From CAZTKP01 sp964614215 (GTDB lineage: Bacteria; UBP6; UBA1177): a stretch of DNA of 15,020 nt. A model generated the notes under the pieces. That model saw only the letters and a list, made by a program, of their open reading frames with translations. It did not search any database and was not told where the DNA came from. Below are positions 7,154-15,019 of this stretch, one piece after another; the first letter of the stretch is position 1; each line of letters begins with the position of its first letter. A program made the position numbers and the translations under genes. The stretch lies in the NCBI GenBank assembly GCA_964614215.1, contig CAZTKP010000058.1:1-15020 (forward strand). Direction: 5' to 3'.

Positions 7154-8557
7154 ATGTTTGTCGGTCGAAAAAAAGAGCTGAAGCTACTGAATGATCTCTA
7201 TGCTTCAGAAAGTAGTCAGTTTATTCCGGTCTACGGAAGAAGAAGGGTTGGCAAAAGTGAGTTAATTCTCCAGTTCATGTCTTTAAACAACGGAAACAGC
7301 CTATATTTTTTAGGGAAAAAAGCGTCTAAAGGCTTACAGATAAAAGAGTTTCTACAAACTGCGGCCAAAGCATTAGAAATATCTTTTTTAGCAGAGATTT
7401 CCGTAGATTCCTGGAAACAGGCACTTTCTCTTGTGGTAAAACAACATACTGAGCGTGGACAAAAACTGATAATAGCTCTTGATGAGTTTCAATGGATTGC
7501 AGAATCTTCACCTGAACTGCCTTCAACAATTCAGGAGTTATGGGATTTGGAATGGAAAAACAGCAATAGTGTGTTTCTTATTCTTTGCGGATCTTACCTC
7601 GGCTTTATGGAACGCGAAGTTCTGGGATCAAAAAGTCCGCTTTTCGGCAGAAGAACTGCAAATATTCTTCTGACTCCATTCTCTTATAGTGAAGCTGCTC
7701 TTTTTCATCCGGACTGGTCTGTTGAAGATCAGGCAAAATCATGGTTTCTCTGCGGGGGAATTCCATATTACCTGAACTTTTTAAAAAGTGAGTTGTCTAT
7801 TGAGCAGAATATAAGAGAAAATTTTCTCAGTGAGTACGCTGCACTTTTCAGGGAAGCAGATTTTCTTTTACGTGAAGAACTGCGTGAGCTTGAAAAATAT
7901 TCAGGAATTCTAATAGCTATTGCTCAAAAACCTCAGACATCAGGCGAGTTATCAAAAGCTATCGGAATTCCTGAGAAAAGTATGCATTACTATATAAACA
8001 CACTGAAAACCATTCAGTTTATAAACACATATCTGCCACTTGATGCAACTGGAAAGAAAAAACGCGGAGTCCGTTATCGTCTGGCAGACAACTTTTTAAG
8101 ATTCTGGTACTATTTTGTGTATCCGAACATGTCACTTGTCGCGTCTATGGGACCTGAACGAGCCTACTCTTCATTAATAGCTCCGAAAATTGATGCATGG
8201 TTCGGACACTCTTTTGAGTTGCTATGCCGTGAGGCTATAGTAAGCCTGTACATGAGTGAAAATGTGGTATCCGCATTTGAAATAGGTGAATATTGGGACA
8301 AAGCCGTTCAGATCGATCTTGTATCTATCAGAAAAGACGGAAGGATTGATATAGGAGAGTGTAAGTGGGGAAACACTGATTCTGTACAGTCTCTGATAAG
8401 TGAACTTGACAGAAAAATAAAAAACTTTCCTAATCCTGAGGGACACACAATTAACAAAAGACTTTTTTTAAAGAAATTTACTGGAAAAACACCTCCGGGA
8501 ATACAAGTTCATACATTGGAACAACTTTATTCATTAAATATAAAACAAGAAAACTAA
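7154..8557 (+). CDS. AAA-type ATPase with DUF234 / PD-(D/E)XK-like C-terminus
   Basis: The 467-residue protein begins with FVGRKKEL, typical of the archaeal-type ATPase family (ATPase_2). Walker A is GRRRVGKSE (28-36, Lys34 and Ser35). Walker B is IIALDEFQW (106-114, Asp110 and Glu111). A helical region with a probable winged helix (about 240-300) follows. The C-terminal part resembles DUF234: a conserved FGHSFE (350-355), then Asp388 and Glu402-Cys-Lys404 spaced like a PD-(D/E)XK nuclease core. Its cellular role is unknown in the family; defence or mobile-element functions have been suggested from gene distribution, and nuclease activity here is inference. AGGAG lies 6 bases before the start. 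The gene looks more AT-rich, with more ATA and TTA codons, than nifJ upstream, which hints at acquisition. It has its own promoter and operator-like palindrome and is probably co-transcribed with the next gene. Confidence 0.88.
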   Translation: MFVGRKKELKLLNDLYASESSQFIPVYGRRRVGKSELILQFMSLNNGNSLYFLGKKASKGLQIKEFLQTAAKALEISFLAEISVDSWKQALSLVVKQHTERGQKLIIALDEFQWIAESSPELPSTIQELWDLEWKNSNSVFLILCGSYLGFMEREVLGSKSPLFGRRTANILLTPFSYSEAALFHPDWSVEDQAKSWFLCGGIPYYLNFLKSELSIEQNIRENFLSEYAALFREADFLLREELRELEKYSGILIAIAQKPQTSGELSKAIGIPEKSMHYYINTLKTIQFINTYLPLDATGKKKRGVRYRLADNFLRFWYYFVYPNMSLVASMGPERAYSSLIAPKIDAWFGHSFELLCREAIVSLYMSENVVSAFEIGEYWDKAVQIDLVSIRKDGRIDIGECKWGNTDSVQSLISELDRKIKNFPNPEGHTINKRLFLKKFTGKTPPGIQVHTLEQLYSLNIKQEN

Positions 8558-8573
8558 CTTAAGTGAGGTTGCC

Positions 8574-9557
8574 ATGTTTCCGGGTCTTAAAAGAATAAAG
8601 TCTGCTGCTGGTGCTCCTTTTTTCATGTCGCTTTCGGGTGAATCTATCCTCAAAAGTGAACTGAAACTACTTAAAGAGATGTCTCCTTCCGGTTTAATTT
8701 ACTTCAGGCGGAATGTTGAGAGTTGTGAATCATTACAGAGTCTTATTGAAGCAACTCATGAGGTGGAATCCATTCTTTTTCATGCAGTTGATGAAGAAGG
8801 CGGCAGGGTTCGCAGACTTCCGGACGGACCGTGGTCACTTCCTTCGATGAAAGAGCTTGCTGAGTCAGGAATCAATGAAACTGCCCGTCAAACTGATATC
8901 CTTGGACAGAAACTTCACGAGATCGGCATAAACATGAACATGGCACCCAACGTTGATCTGAGAAGCGGAGAGGACAAGTCAATCGTAGGCGACAGATCAT
9001 TTGGGAAAGATCCTGATATTGTTGCTGAATTCTCAGATATTTACATACAGATGATGAAAAATAACAGAGTTGCTCCTGTCATAAAACACTTTCCGGGTCA
9101 CGGAACAACAACGATTGATTCTCACAAGTCTCTTCCTGTAATTGACAAGCCTTTTGATGATCTAAGTCGTGAAGATATGGCTCCTTACCGTGCTCTTGCT
9201 AATAAAGCGGGCTTTGTAATGATCGCTCACCTTCTCCATCACTCAATTGACGATCTTCCTGCGACTCTTTCAGCAAAATGGAATGAGATTCTTCGTAAAG
9301 ATATCGGATTTAAAGGAATCTCGATGACTGATGACATGGAAATGCTTGCTCTTGAAAAATATTCTCCGGATCAGAAAATGGAAATGTTCTTTAAGAGCGG
9401 TTGCGATATGCTTCTGGTCTGTTCTGGCAAGGAAGATATCCTCATGAACTTTTTCGAGGCTTCTGTTAAAATTATTGAAAAAGATCAGGAGCTTATGAAA
9501 AGAAACGAGTTTCTGAAAAAACGTCTTGAAGATTCCTTAAAAGCTGTTTCCAAGTGA
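8574..9557 (+). CDS. nagZ: Family 3 glycoside hydrolase, NagZ-like beta-N-acetylhexosaminidase
   Basis: NagZ removes N-acetylglucosamine from muropeptide fragments during cell-wall recycling. The 327-residue, single-domain length and the absence of a signal peptide fit the cytoplasmic form. Visible motifs are IYFRRN (42-47), VDEEGGRVRRL (72-82), KHFPGHG (171-177), the Asp182-Ser-His184 pair that serves as acid/base in this subfamily, and MTDDM with the likely nucleophile Asp253. The DSH loop separates it from ordinary beta-glucosidases of family 3. GAGG lies 5 bases before the ATG, and the gene begins 16 bases after the ATPase gene, so it likely depends on that promoter. Its last 21 bases overlap the convergent peptidase-barrel gene. 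I saw no other murein recycling genes here. The family and motifs are secure, the exact substrate less so. Confidence 0.9.
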   Translation: MFPGLKRIKSAAGAPFFMSLSGESILKSELKLLKEMSPSGLIYFRRNVESCESLQSLIEATHEVESILFHAVDEEGGRVRRLPDGPWSLPSMKELAESGINETARQTDILGQKLHEIGINMNMAPNVDLRSGEDKSIVGDRSFGKDPDIVAEFSDIYIQMMKNNRVAPVIKHFPGHGTTTIDSHKSLPVIDKPFDDLSREDMAPYRALANKAGFVMIAHLLHHSIDDLPATLSAKWNEILRKDIGFKGISMTDDMEMLALEKYSPDQKMEMFFKSGCDMLLVCSGKEDILMNFFEASVKIIEKDQELMKRNEFLKKRLEDSLKAVSK

Positions 9558-12359
9558 AAAGTAAAGGTTGAACCTTCCACTGTCCGTAAGTCCGTAGGCA
9601 GCTCCCAGAGTAAATATTATCGGCACTCTGTACCACCAGTAAGTTGAAAGTTTAACTTCAGCACCGACACTTGCAATGAACTTTTTATTAAAGATATTAA
9701 TATCTTTTGAACCGACTCCGTAATCACAGAAAAGCGATCCCTGAAGATTCTTGAGCATCAGCGGAATAAGACCGAAACCTCTCTCAATTGAAAGCAGATG
9801 AAAACGCAGTTCGTTGTTCATGAAATAGACATGTTTTCCGCCTGCCGCTCCATGCTCATAACCTCTTACTGTCACGTTTGATGATCCGCCGTAAATAAAG
9901 GTGTTGAGATCAAGAATGTCTATGTCAAGTTCATCTCCTCCGATAAGATAGTAGGAATCAGAGAAAAATCTCATGTAAAGCGAATGTTTTGACACAAGCC
10001 CGAGCTTTCCGTTCCTTAAAATAAGAAAGCTGAAGGTAGCTCTCGGAGAAAAACTCATGTATTTTGTATCGTTCATAACCGATTTTGAAATTGATACCGG
10101 CAGAGACACCCTGAAACTGTTCATTTCGCTTGCAAGAAGATAAGATCCCGGATTAAATGAAAAGGAAAATCCATAGGAAAAAGCACTTTTAAGGCTTACA
10201 TTGTCATTAACTTCCGGAGTTATTTCAAGGGGATCACTGTTATTTTCAACGGTAGCGTTAAAAGCTGAAAGACCGAAAGATGCGGTTACTGTGTGAGATA
10301 ACTTGAGAACTCTTGTGGGTCTTGTAAATGCCGGATGCTGATAGCTTGAAGAAAGCGAAACACCTGTATTAAACCTGTCAACGTCAATATCCGCAGGGTA
10401 GTTCGACCCTGTCTTTCCACTTTCGCGGCTGTATGAAAAATAAGTTCGAAATCCCGGCCAGACAGCCCTGTCAAAGTAGTCTACCGAAGCATAGTGACGG
10501 TTTGAGCCGCCGAAAGTCTTTGAATAGTAAAGCGAGTAGTACCTCTCCTCATCATTTGACTGTCCGAAGATGGAAAGTCCGATCGTATGAGACTGCATTG
10601 ATCCGTAATAGTCGGGGATCATTAGAGAAGGAGCCATCCCCTCATAGAATTTCGCCTTTTTAAGACTGTAACCGTATTCAAGATCTCTTTTTCTATCGAC
10701 TTTTGTTATAAGTCCTGCGGGAAGTTTTTTATAAAGCTTCCTGTTTACCGGAAAATGTGCAGGAAAGTATCCGTCGTTATCAAAGGCGATAAAATAAAGT
10801 TCATCTCCGATAACTTTTGGAAATAGGGTCATCAGTTCCGGTTCGTAGAGCTGATGTATCTCTTTTGTTTCAAGATCCAGACTCATAGGAACGATCCGGT
10901 CTCCCAGTTCACTTGAAAAAACGAGCTCTTTTTCGCTGTGGAAATACACAGAATACTGATCTCCGTCTATCTTTATTTCTGTGAGTTCCCCGCTATTGAT
11001 ATCAAACAGAAAGATATTTTTCTCGCTGTCGTAAAGGTTTCCGGTAAAAACCAGCTTTCCGCTCTTTGAAAAAGACAGGCTGTAGATGGAATCAAGCTCC
11101 TTAAACTCCCATTCCTGCTTAACTTTTCCGTTTCCGCCCATTCTTGAGATCCTGTTGATCCCGTCACGATAGGAAGAAAAGAAAATATCATCGTCAGGAC
11201 CGAAAACAGCTTCGAGAACACTTCCGTTCTCTGTCATTTTTGTCACTTCTTTTTTAACTTTGTCAATTATGAACAGCTCTTCTCTGACGTATCTGTCCTC
11301 GTGAGAGATCTTTAAAGGAACAAGTATTTTTTCAGCTCCCATTGAAAAAGTTGATAGCGAGGGTGGAGAAAATATTTTTTCAAGTTTATCTTTGCGGTAT
11401 CTGTATATTTTTCTTCTGCCTATCGAGCTTCCCGAAAAGATATAGCTGTCAGCGTTCAGATCGACATAAGTGAAGGTGAATCTTTCCTTTGCACCGAAAA
11501 TACCGTCGGACTTTACCTTTTTCCCCAGAACTCTTTTTCTGTTTTCCTTTATAAAATCATCGTAAAGGGTGCTTAAAGACGAGCCTAGTGTTCTTCTTGC
11601 CGCAATGTTTGCCATGAACGGTATGACGTCATCAGACAGTTCCTCAAAAAAGGCCGCCGCCTTATCTTTTCCAGTCTTTTCAATAATATAGGAATAGAAG
11701 AACGTTCCGAAAAGATAGGGCAGTCCGCCTCCCATCCAGTGATCTGAAACACCTGAAAGTTCTCCGAGACTGAGCTCGTTTCCCTTAAGCAGAAAAGAAT
11801 CGAAATATGATTTATAAAGCGGACTGTGAAGCCTTCCCTTTCCACTTATCAGAGACTCGCTGTAAACCGCCGCACCTTCCAGTGCCCAGACGGGTATCAT
11901 TCCTCCCGGGAAATACAGGTTTCCGAATATCATATTGAAATATTTGGGGAATCCCTTTGTATTGCCGATCTGAAGAGAGTGGGTGTACTCGTGAACATGA
12001 AGCCCCTGTTCCCAGCTTGCGTAACTTGAAAGTTCAGAGTATCTGTCAGGCGGATAAGTGTAGAGAAAGATCGTTTTTTTAAGATAACTTCTTGACCATC
12101 CGTTTGCAGTATCAGTCTCGCGGTCATAAACGACCACTATCTTTTCATCGGGCACCCAGCCGTAAAGAGCTTTTAAGAACTCCTCCGACCTTTTTGCCTG
12201 TCTTATAAGCCTCGGAATTACTGATCTGTTGAGATTTGAAGAGAAGTAAAGTATCTGATACTCGGTCTCATACTTTGAGAAAGTCACCTTTTCAAACGCA
12301 TGAACACCCATCGTAAAAAAAAGTATTAAAAAAAATGTCGTGATCAGTTTTCTAAACAT
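9537..12359 (-). CDS. Exported gluzincin peptidase, beta-propeller and Omp85-like barrel fusion
   Basis: The 940-residue product starts with a clear signal peptide (FRKL, hydrophobic core, cleavage near VHA-F, residue 21). Residues about 22-280 resemble the peptidase MA-like domain: HEYTH gives His123, Glu124 and His127, and Glu161 in WALEGAAVY is the likely third zinc ligand. Residues about 285-540 hold repeated strand blocks of the TolB/PD40 propeller type, for instance FGPDDDIFFSSYRDG and FSKSGKLVF. Residues about 583-940 are Tyr/Ser/Phe-rich alternating strands, contain VRGYE (831-835, the Omp85 loop signature) and end in Phe, as outer-membrane barrels do. I infer an outer-membrane barrel carrying a periplasmic or surface peptidase. 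ATG at 12359 is preferred over the in-frame TTG at 12371 because GGAAG lies 5 bases before it. The physiological substrate is unknown. Related domain combinations may exist elsewhere; I cannot check. Confidence 0.85.
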   Translation of the reverse strand: MFRKLITTFFLILFFTMGVHAFEKVTFSKYETEYQILYFSSNLNRSVIPRLIRQAKRSEEFLKALYGWVPDEKIVVVYDRETDTANGWSRSYLKKTIFLYTYPPDRYSELSSYASWEQGLHVHEYTHSLQIGNTKGFPKYFNMIFGNLYFPGGMIPVWALEGAAVYSESLISGKGRLHSPLYKSYFDSFLLKGNELSLGELSGVSDHWMGGGLPYLFGTFFYSYIIEKTGKDKAAAFFEELSDDVIPFMANIAARRTLGSSLSTLYDDFIKENRKRVLGKKVKSDGIFGAKERFTFTYVDLNADSYIFSGSSIGRRKIYRYRKDKLEKIFSPPSLSTFSMGAEKILVPLKISHEDRYVREELFIIDKVKKEVTKMTENGSVLEAVFGPDDDIFFSSYRDGINRISRMGGNGKVKQEWEFKELDSIYSLSFSKSGKLVFTGNLYDSEKNIFLFDINSGELTEIKIDGDQYSVYFHSEKELVFSSELGDRIVPMSLDLETKEIHQLYEPELMTLFPKVIGDELYFIAFDNDGYFPAHFPVNRKLYKKLPAGLITKVDRKRDLEYGYSLKKAKFYEGMAPSLMIPDYYGSMQSHTIGLSIFGQSNDEERYYSLYYSKTFGGSNRHYASVDYFDRAVWPGFRTYFSYSRESGKTGSNYPADIDVDRFNTGVSLSSSYQHPAFTRPTRVLKLSHTVTASFGLSAFNATVENNSDPLEITPEVNDNVSLKSAFSYGFSFSFNPGSYLLASEMNSFRVSLPVSISKSVMNDTKYMSFSPRATFSFLILRNGKLGLVSKHSLYMRFFSDSYYLIGGDELDIDILDLNTFIYGGSSNVTVRGYEHGAAGGKHVYFMNNELRFHLLSIERGFGLIPLMLKNLQGSLFCDYGVGSKDINIFNKKFIASVGAEVKLSTYWWYRVPIIFTLGAAYGLTDSGRFNLYFSLGNSF

Positions 12360-12384
12360 CTGTACTTCCAAATTCTTTCACTAT

Positions 12385-12413
12385 ATTAAACTTTAATTAT
12401 CAATATTTATCAA
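12385..12413 (-). promoter_or_regulatory. Promoter of the peptidase-barrel gene
   Basis: On the minus strand TTGATA (12413-12408) and TTTAAT (12390-12385) are spaced by 17 bases, each a 5/6 match. Transcription would begin near 12378, leaving a leader of about 20 bases with the GGAAG site. The motif TTGATAA occurs again at 12403-12397, exactly 10 bases on, inside the spacer. Confidence 0.55.
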
Positions 12414-12457
12414 GTGATCTTGTTTAGATGCTTCAACAAATAAATGTGTTTGAATTT

Positions 12458-12997
12458 TCAGTTCAAGTCTTTTCTGGCTTTCTTTCTTTTCTGATAGTTG
12501 GTGAAAAAGATTCTGGTGGCAATATAGGTGGGGATCATTGCGATGAGTCCGACGATCGCTCCGCCGATGCACATTGGAAGGAAAATATCGGCTCCAAGTC
12601 CTAAAAATGCGGCTGTCTGATCGACAAATCCGTCAAGGTTGACTACTTCCATCATTCTTTCTTTTACGGCATCCGCGGTAAGAACCATTTCAGCGGGATA
12701 GAAGAACGTTCCTATCCAGTAAATGAATGCATAAAGCGGAATAACTGTCAGCGGATTACTGATCCAGACACCTGCTACTGCCGCGATTTTATTGGCTTTT
12801 CTAAACGGCAAAGCAAAAACAAGAACAACTGCCATCTGAATTCCCATGATGGGTAGAAAGCCGATAAAAATACCAAGTGCAAGTCCTAAAGCAATGTCAT
12901 GCGGAGTATCATTTAACTTAAGAAGTCTGTTCCAGATCTGAAGGAACTGACCTTTGAGATCGTACCAGCTAGGTTTATTTGAAACTTTTTCTGTCAT
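12458..12997 (-). CDS. DUF2062 inner-membrane protein
   Basis: The 179-residue protein matches the DUF2062 family: the ALGLALGIFIGFLPIMG stretch (36-52) and the diagnostic WISNPLT (78-84) are both present. Hydrophobic segments at about 36-64, 72-98 and 138-165 suggest two to four membrane spans, with a Lys/Arg-rich C-terminal tail (170-179) that probably faces the cytoplasm. No biochemical function is established for the family; some members are fused to glycosyltransferases. The start lies 2 bases after the thiC stop and has no clear ribosome binding site, so translation is probably coupled to thiC. A link to thiamine is not otherwise indicated. No terminator is visible in the 86 bases before the next gene. 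Confidence 0.88.
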   Translation of the reverse strand: MTEKVSNKPSWYDLKGQFLQIWNRLLKLNDTPHDIALGLALGIFIGFLPIMGIQMAVVLVFALPFRKANKIAAVAGVWISNPLTVIPLYAFIYWIGTFFYPAEMVLTADAVKERMMEVVNLDGFVDQTAAFLGLGADIFLPMCIGGAIVGLIAMIPTYIATRIFFTNYQKRKKARKDLN

Positions 12998-12999
12998 GA

Positions 13000-14313
13000 T
13001 TATTCGGAGTCTTCTTCCATATCTTTTTCTGCTTCGTTGAAATTCTTAACAGCGCACAGATCACCGCACATTGAGCATGTTTCTTCATCTGCTTCAGCCG
13101 GTCTGTCACCTCTGTACTTTATACATTTATCCGGATCCATTGAAAGTTCAAGCTGCTTTTCCCAGTCAAGTGCTCTTCTTGCTTTTCCCATAGCAAGATC
13201 CCAATCTTTAGCTCCCGGGAATCCATTTGCAATGTCTGCTGCGTGAGCTGCAATTCTTGAAGCGATAACACCCTCTTTCACATCTTCTACTGTAGGAAGT
13301 GAAAGGTGCTCCGCGGGAGTGACGTAACAGAGAAAGTTCGCACCGCTCATTGCGGCAATTGCTCCACCTATCGCAGAAGTTATGTGATCGTAACCCGGTG
13401 CAACATCGGTCACGATCGGACCAAGAACGTAAAAAGGCGCGTTTTTACAGAGAGTTTTCTCAATTTTCATATTAGTTGCAACCTGATCGATCGGAATATG
13501 TCCCGGGCCTTCGATCATTACCTGAACACCTTTATCTCTTGCTCTTTCTGTAAGCTCACCAAGAGTTATTAGCTCCTGGATCTGAGGTCTGTCTGTCGCA
13601 TCGGCAAGCGCTCCCGGACGAAGTCCGTCACCAAGAGAAAAAACACAGTCGTACTTGTGACAGATTTCGATAAGTCTGTCAAAATGTTCAAAAAGCGGGT
13701 TTTCCATCTTGTTATGTGCCATCCATCTAGCTGTAATACTTCCGCCTCTGGACACTATTCCCATAACTCTTTTAGATTTTCCTATGGTTTTCAACAATTT
13801 CCAGTTAACTCCGCAGTGAACTGTGATAAAATCAACTCCGCTTTCAACCTGTTTTTCAATGGCCTCGAAAATTTCATCAACTGTCATTTCAGCAAAAGAT
13901 TTTTTCCTTTCTCTCACACAGTCAACAATTGCCTGATAGATAGGGACTGTTCCGATAACTGCCGGAACTTCCTTCATAATTGTCTTTCTCGTATGCTCCA
14001 GATCTCTCCCTGTTGAAAGATCCATGATAGCATCCGCACCGAATTTTACAGCTATTTTAGCCTTCTCGATCTCCTCTTCAAGTGAGTTGACATCTTCAGA
14101 AGTTCCGATATTTGCATTGACCTTTATTCTGCATCCTTCTCCGATCGCAAGAGGTTTTACGTCATGAACTTTGTTCTTACATATAACTATTGAGCCGTCT
14201 GCTATCCTGCTGCTCATAAGTTCCGGGGACATTTTTTCTTCCGCTGCTGCAATTTTAACTTCTTCTGTGATGATTCCCTGCCTTGCGGCTTCGATCTGAG
14301 TCATTGTATTCAT
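13000..14313 (-). CDS. thiC: Phosphomethylpyrimidine synthase ThiC
   Basis: ThiC is a radical SAM enzyme that rearranges aminoimidazole ribotide into hydroxymethylpyrimidine phosphate, the pyrimidine half of thiamine. The 437-residue protein is the short form lacking the long N-terminal extension of the E. coli enzyme. Motifs seen are KVNANIGTS (64-72), MDLSTG (97-102), VHCGVN (165-170), SRGGS (188-192), EGPGHIP (268-274) and the C-terminal cluster motif CSMCGDLC (Cys413, Cys416, Cys420). Spacing of the cluster is Cx2Cx3C instead of the Cx2Cx4C of E. coli, as I recall for clostridial-type ThiC. The ATG at 14313 is chosen over an in-frame GTG at 14319 because GGAG (14325-14322) lies 8 bases upstream and the ATG overlaps the preceding stop as ATGA, a sign of translational coupling. 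No thiG, thiH or thiD is present in the window. Confidence 0.96.
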   Translation of the reverse strand: MNTMTQIEAARQGIITEEVKIAAAEEKMSPELMSSRIADGSIVICKNKVHDVKPLAIGEGCRIKVNANIGTSEDVNSLEEEIEKAKIAVKFGADAIMDLSTGRDLEHTRKTIMKEVPAVIGTVPIYQAIVDCVRERKKSFAEMTVDEIFEAIEKQVESGVDFITVHCGVNWKLLKTIGKSKRVMGIVSRGGSITARWMAHNKMENPLFEHFDRLIEICHKYDCVFSLGDGLRPGALADATDRPQIQELITLGELTERARDKGVQVMIEGPGHIPIDQVATNMKIEKTLCKNAPFYVLGPIVTDVAPGYDHITSAIGGAIAAMSGANFLCYVTPAEHLSLPTVEDVKEGVIASRIAAHAADIANGFPGAKDWDLAMGKARRALDWEKQLELSMDPDKCIKYRGDRPAEADEETCSMCGDLCAVKNFNEAEKDMEEDSE

Positions 14314-14900
14314 AAGCACTTCTCCTTTATCAACTCCGATAGCTCGGATATATCTTCTGCTGCAGAATCTCCGTAAAAAAGTGAGATACCTGCCAAATTC
14401 ATAAAACCTTTCTCAATGAGCAAACGACCTCTCATTCTATTTATTCCGCCAAGAAGATAAAGGTTTTTCATAGCTTTAGGAGCAACAGTTTTTCTTTTAT
14501 CTTCAGGCTTGGATATCGGCGGATAAAGAGGCGAGTAGAATGCGTAGTCAAAACCTTTATTAAAAGCTTGATCAATCATATCACCTGAATGCAGCGAAAC
14601 AGCTACAACCTTGTTTTCATTGGACTTTTTCGAATTGATAGCATCGGTGAAAAATCTTTCAGAGAAATGAAACCTGTCATATTTTTCAATAACAGTGCTG
14701 TCAGGATTATGAAAAAAGACCTCTTTATCGGGAAATCTGTCTTTAAGCTTTAAGGCCAGATCCAGTATCTGCAGGTTCGAATAACTGCCGTTATTTCTAA
14801 GACTCACCTTGTCGGCACCACTTCTTAGCGCATTCTCTATATCTTTAAAAACCTCATCAAGACCTTGGGACCTTGAAAAGTCAGTTATCATCCAGAGCAT
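14310..14900 (-). CDS. Divergent ThiE/TenI-like protein
   Basis: The 196-residue protein has the outline of the thiamine phosphate synthase/TenI TIM barrel. An MITDF start (4-8) is followed by SGADKVSLRNN (27-37), VSLHSGDMIDQA (101-112), FDYAFYSPLYPPISK (117-131) and LLGGINR (149-155). The general positions match the ThiE signatures, but the usual phosphate and substrate residues are changed: the LREK equivalent reads LRNN, the DGVHLGQ equivalent reads DRFHFSE (75-81), and the FxTxTK loop reads YPPISK. It may be a TenI-like regulator or aminohydrolase-like relative, or a ThiE with altered catalysis. AAGGAGGTG lies 6 bases before the ATG, a near-perfect ribosome binding site. Its TGA overlaps the thiC start by ATGA. 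The tight coupling to thiC supports a thiamine role; I leave the gene symbol blank because catalytic identity is unsure. Confidence 0.75.
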   Translation of the reverse strand: MLWMITDFSRSQGLDEVFKDIENALRSGADKVSLRNNGSYSNLQILDLALKLKDRFPDKEVFFHNPDSTVIEKYDRFHFSERFFTDAINSKKSNENKVVAVSLHSGDMIDQAFNKGFDYAFYSPLYPPISKPEDKRKTVAPKAMKNLYLLGGINRMRGRLLIEKGFMNLAGISLFYGDSAAEDISELSELIKEKCL

Positions 14901-14945
14901 ACTTCACCTCCTTAGACAACAATAGTTACTCCCATTTTTTGTGTT

Positions 14946-14951
14946 TGTCAA
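14946..14951 (-). promoter_or_regulatory. Possible -35 box of the thiamine operon
   Basis: A perfect TTGACA is read leftward between the putative upstream stop (14966) and the ThiE-like start (14900). No good -10 stands at 16-18 bases: the best options are AACTAT and TAACTA. The promoter is therefore tentative. Confidence 0.3.
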
Positions 14952-14965
14952 AGTGTGAACTCTAA

Positions 14966-15019
14966 TTATTTCAGGAATTCTTCCGAGAAATTCCAGTTGG
15001 AGACCTTGAACTGATCTTC
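14966..15019 (-). CDS. Possible C-terminus of an upstream gene, partial
   Basis: From the right edge leftward, one minus frame reads 17 residues (ending NFSEEFLK) and then TAA at 14968-14966. The residue mix, with Trp, Phe and charged residues, is protein-like, and the gene would lie directly ahead of the thiamine operon in the same direction. Only 54 bases are seen, so the call is weak and no family can be named. Confidence 0.4.
   Translation of the reverse strand, partial: EDQFKVSNWNFSEEFLK

Noticed and set aside
9564..9576. AAGGTT-G-AACCTT inverted repeat just after the nagZ stop, considered as a terminator
   Set aside because: A usable loop leaves only five base pairs and no T-tract follows; it also lies inside the opposite coding region.
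12360..12371. TTG start adding four residues to the peptidase-barrel protein
   Set aside because: The GGAAG site overlaps this TTG and serves the ATG at 12359, which gives a better signal peptide.
13657..14016. Plus-strand frames opposite thiC and the DUF2062 gene
   Set aside because: They lie opposite strongly conserved ThiC motifs and show His/Cys/Phe/Ser-rich composition typical of antisense frames.
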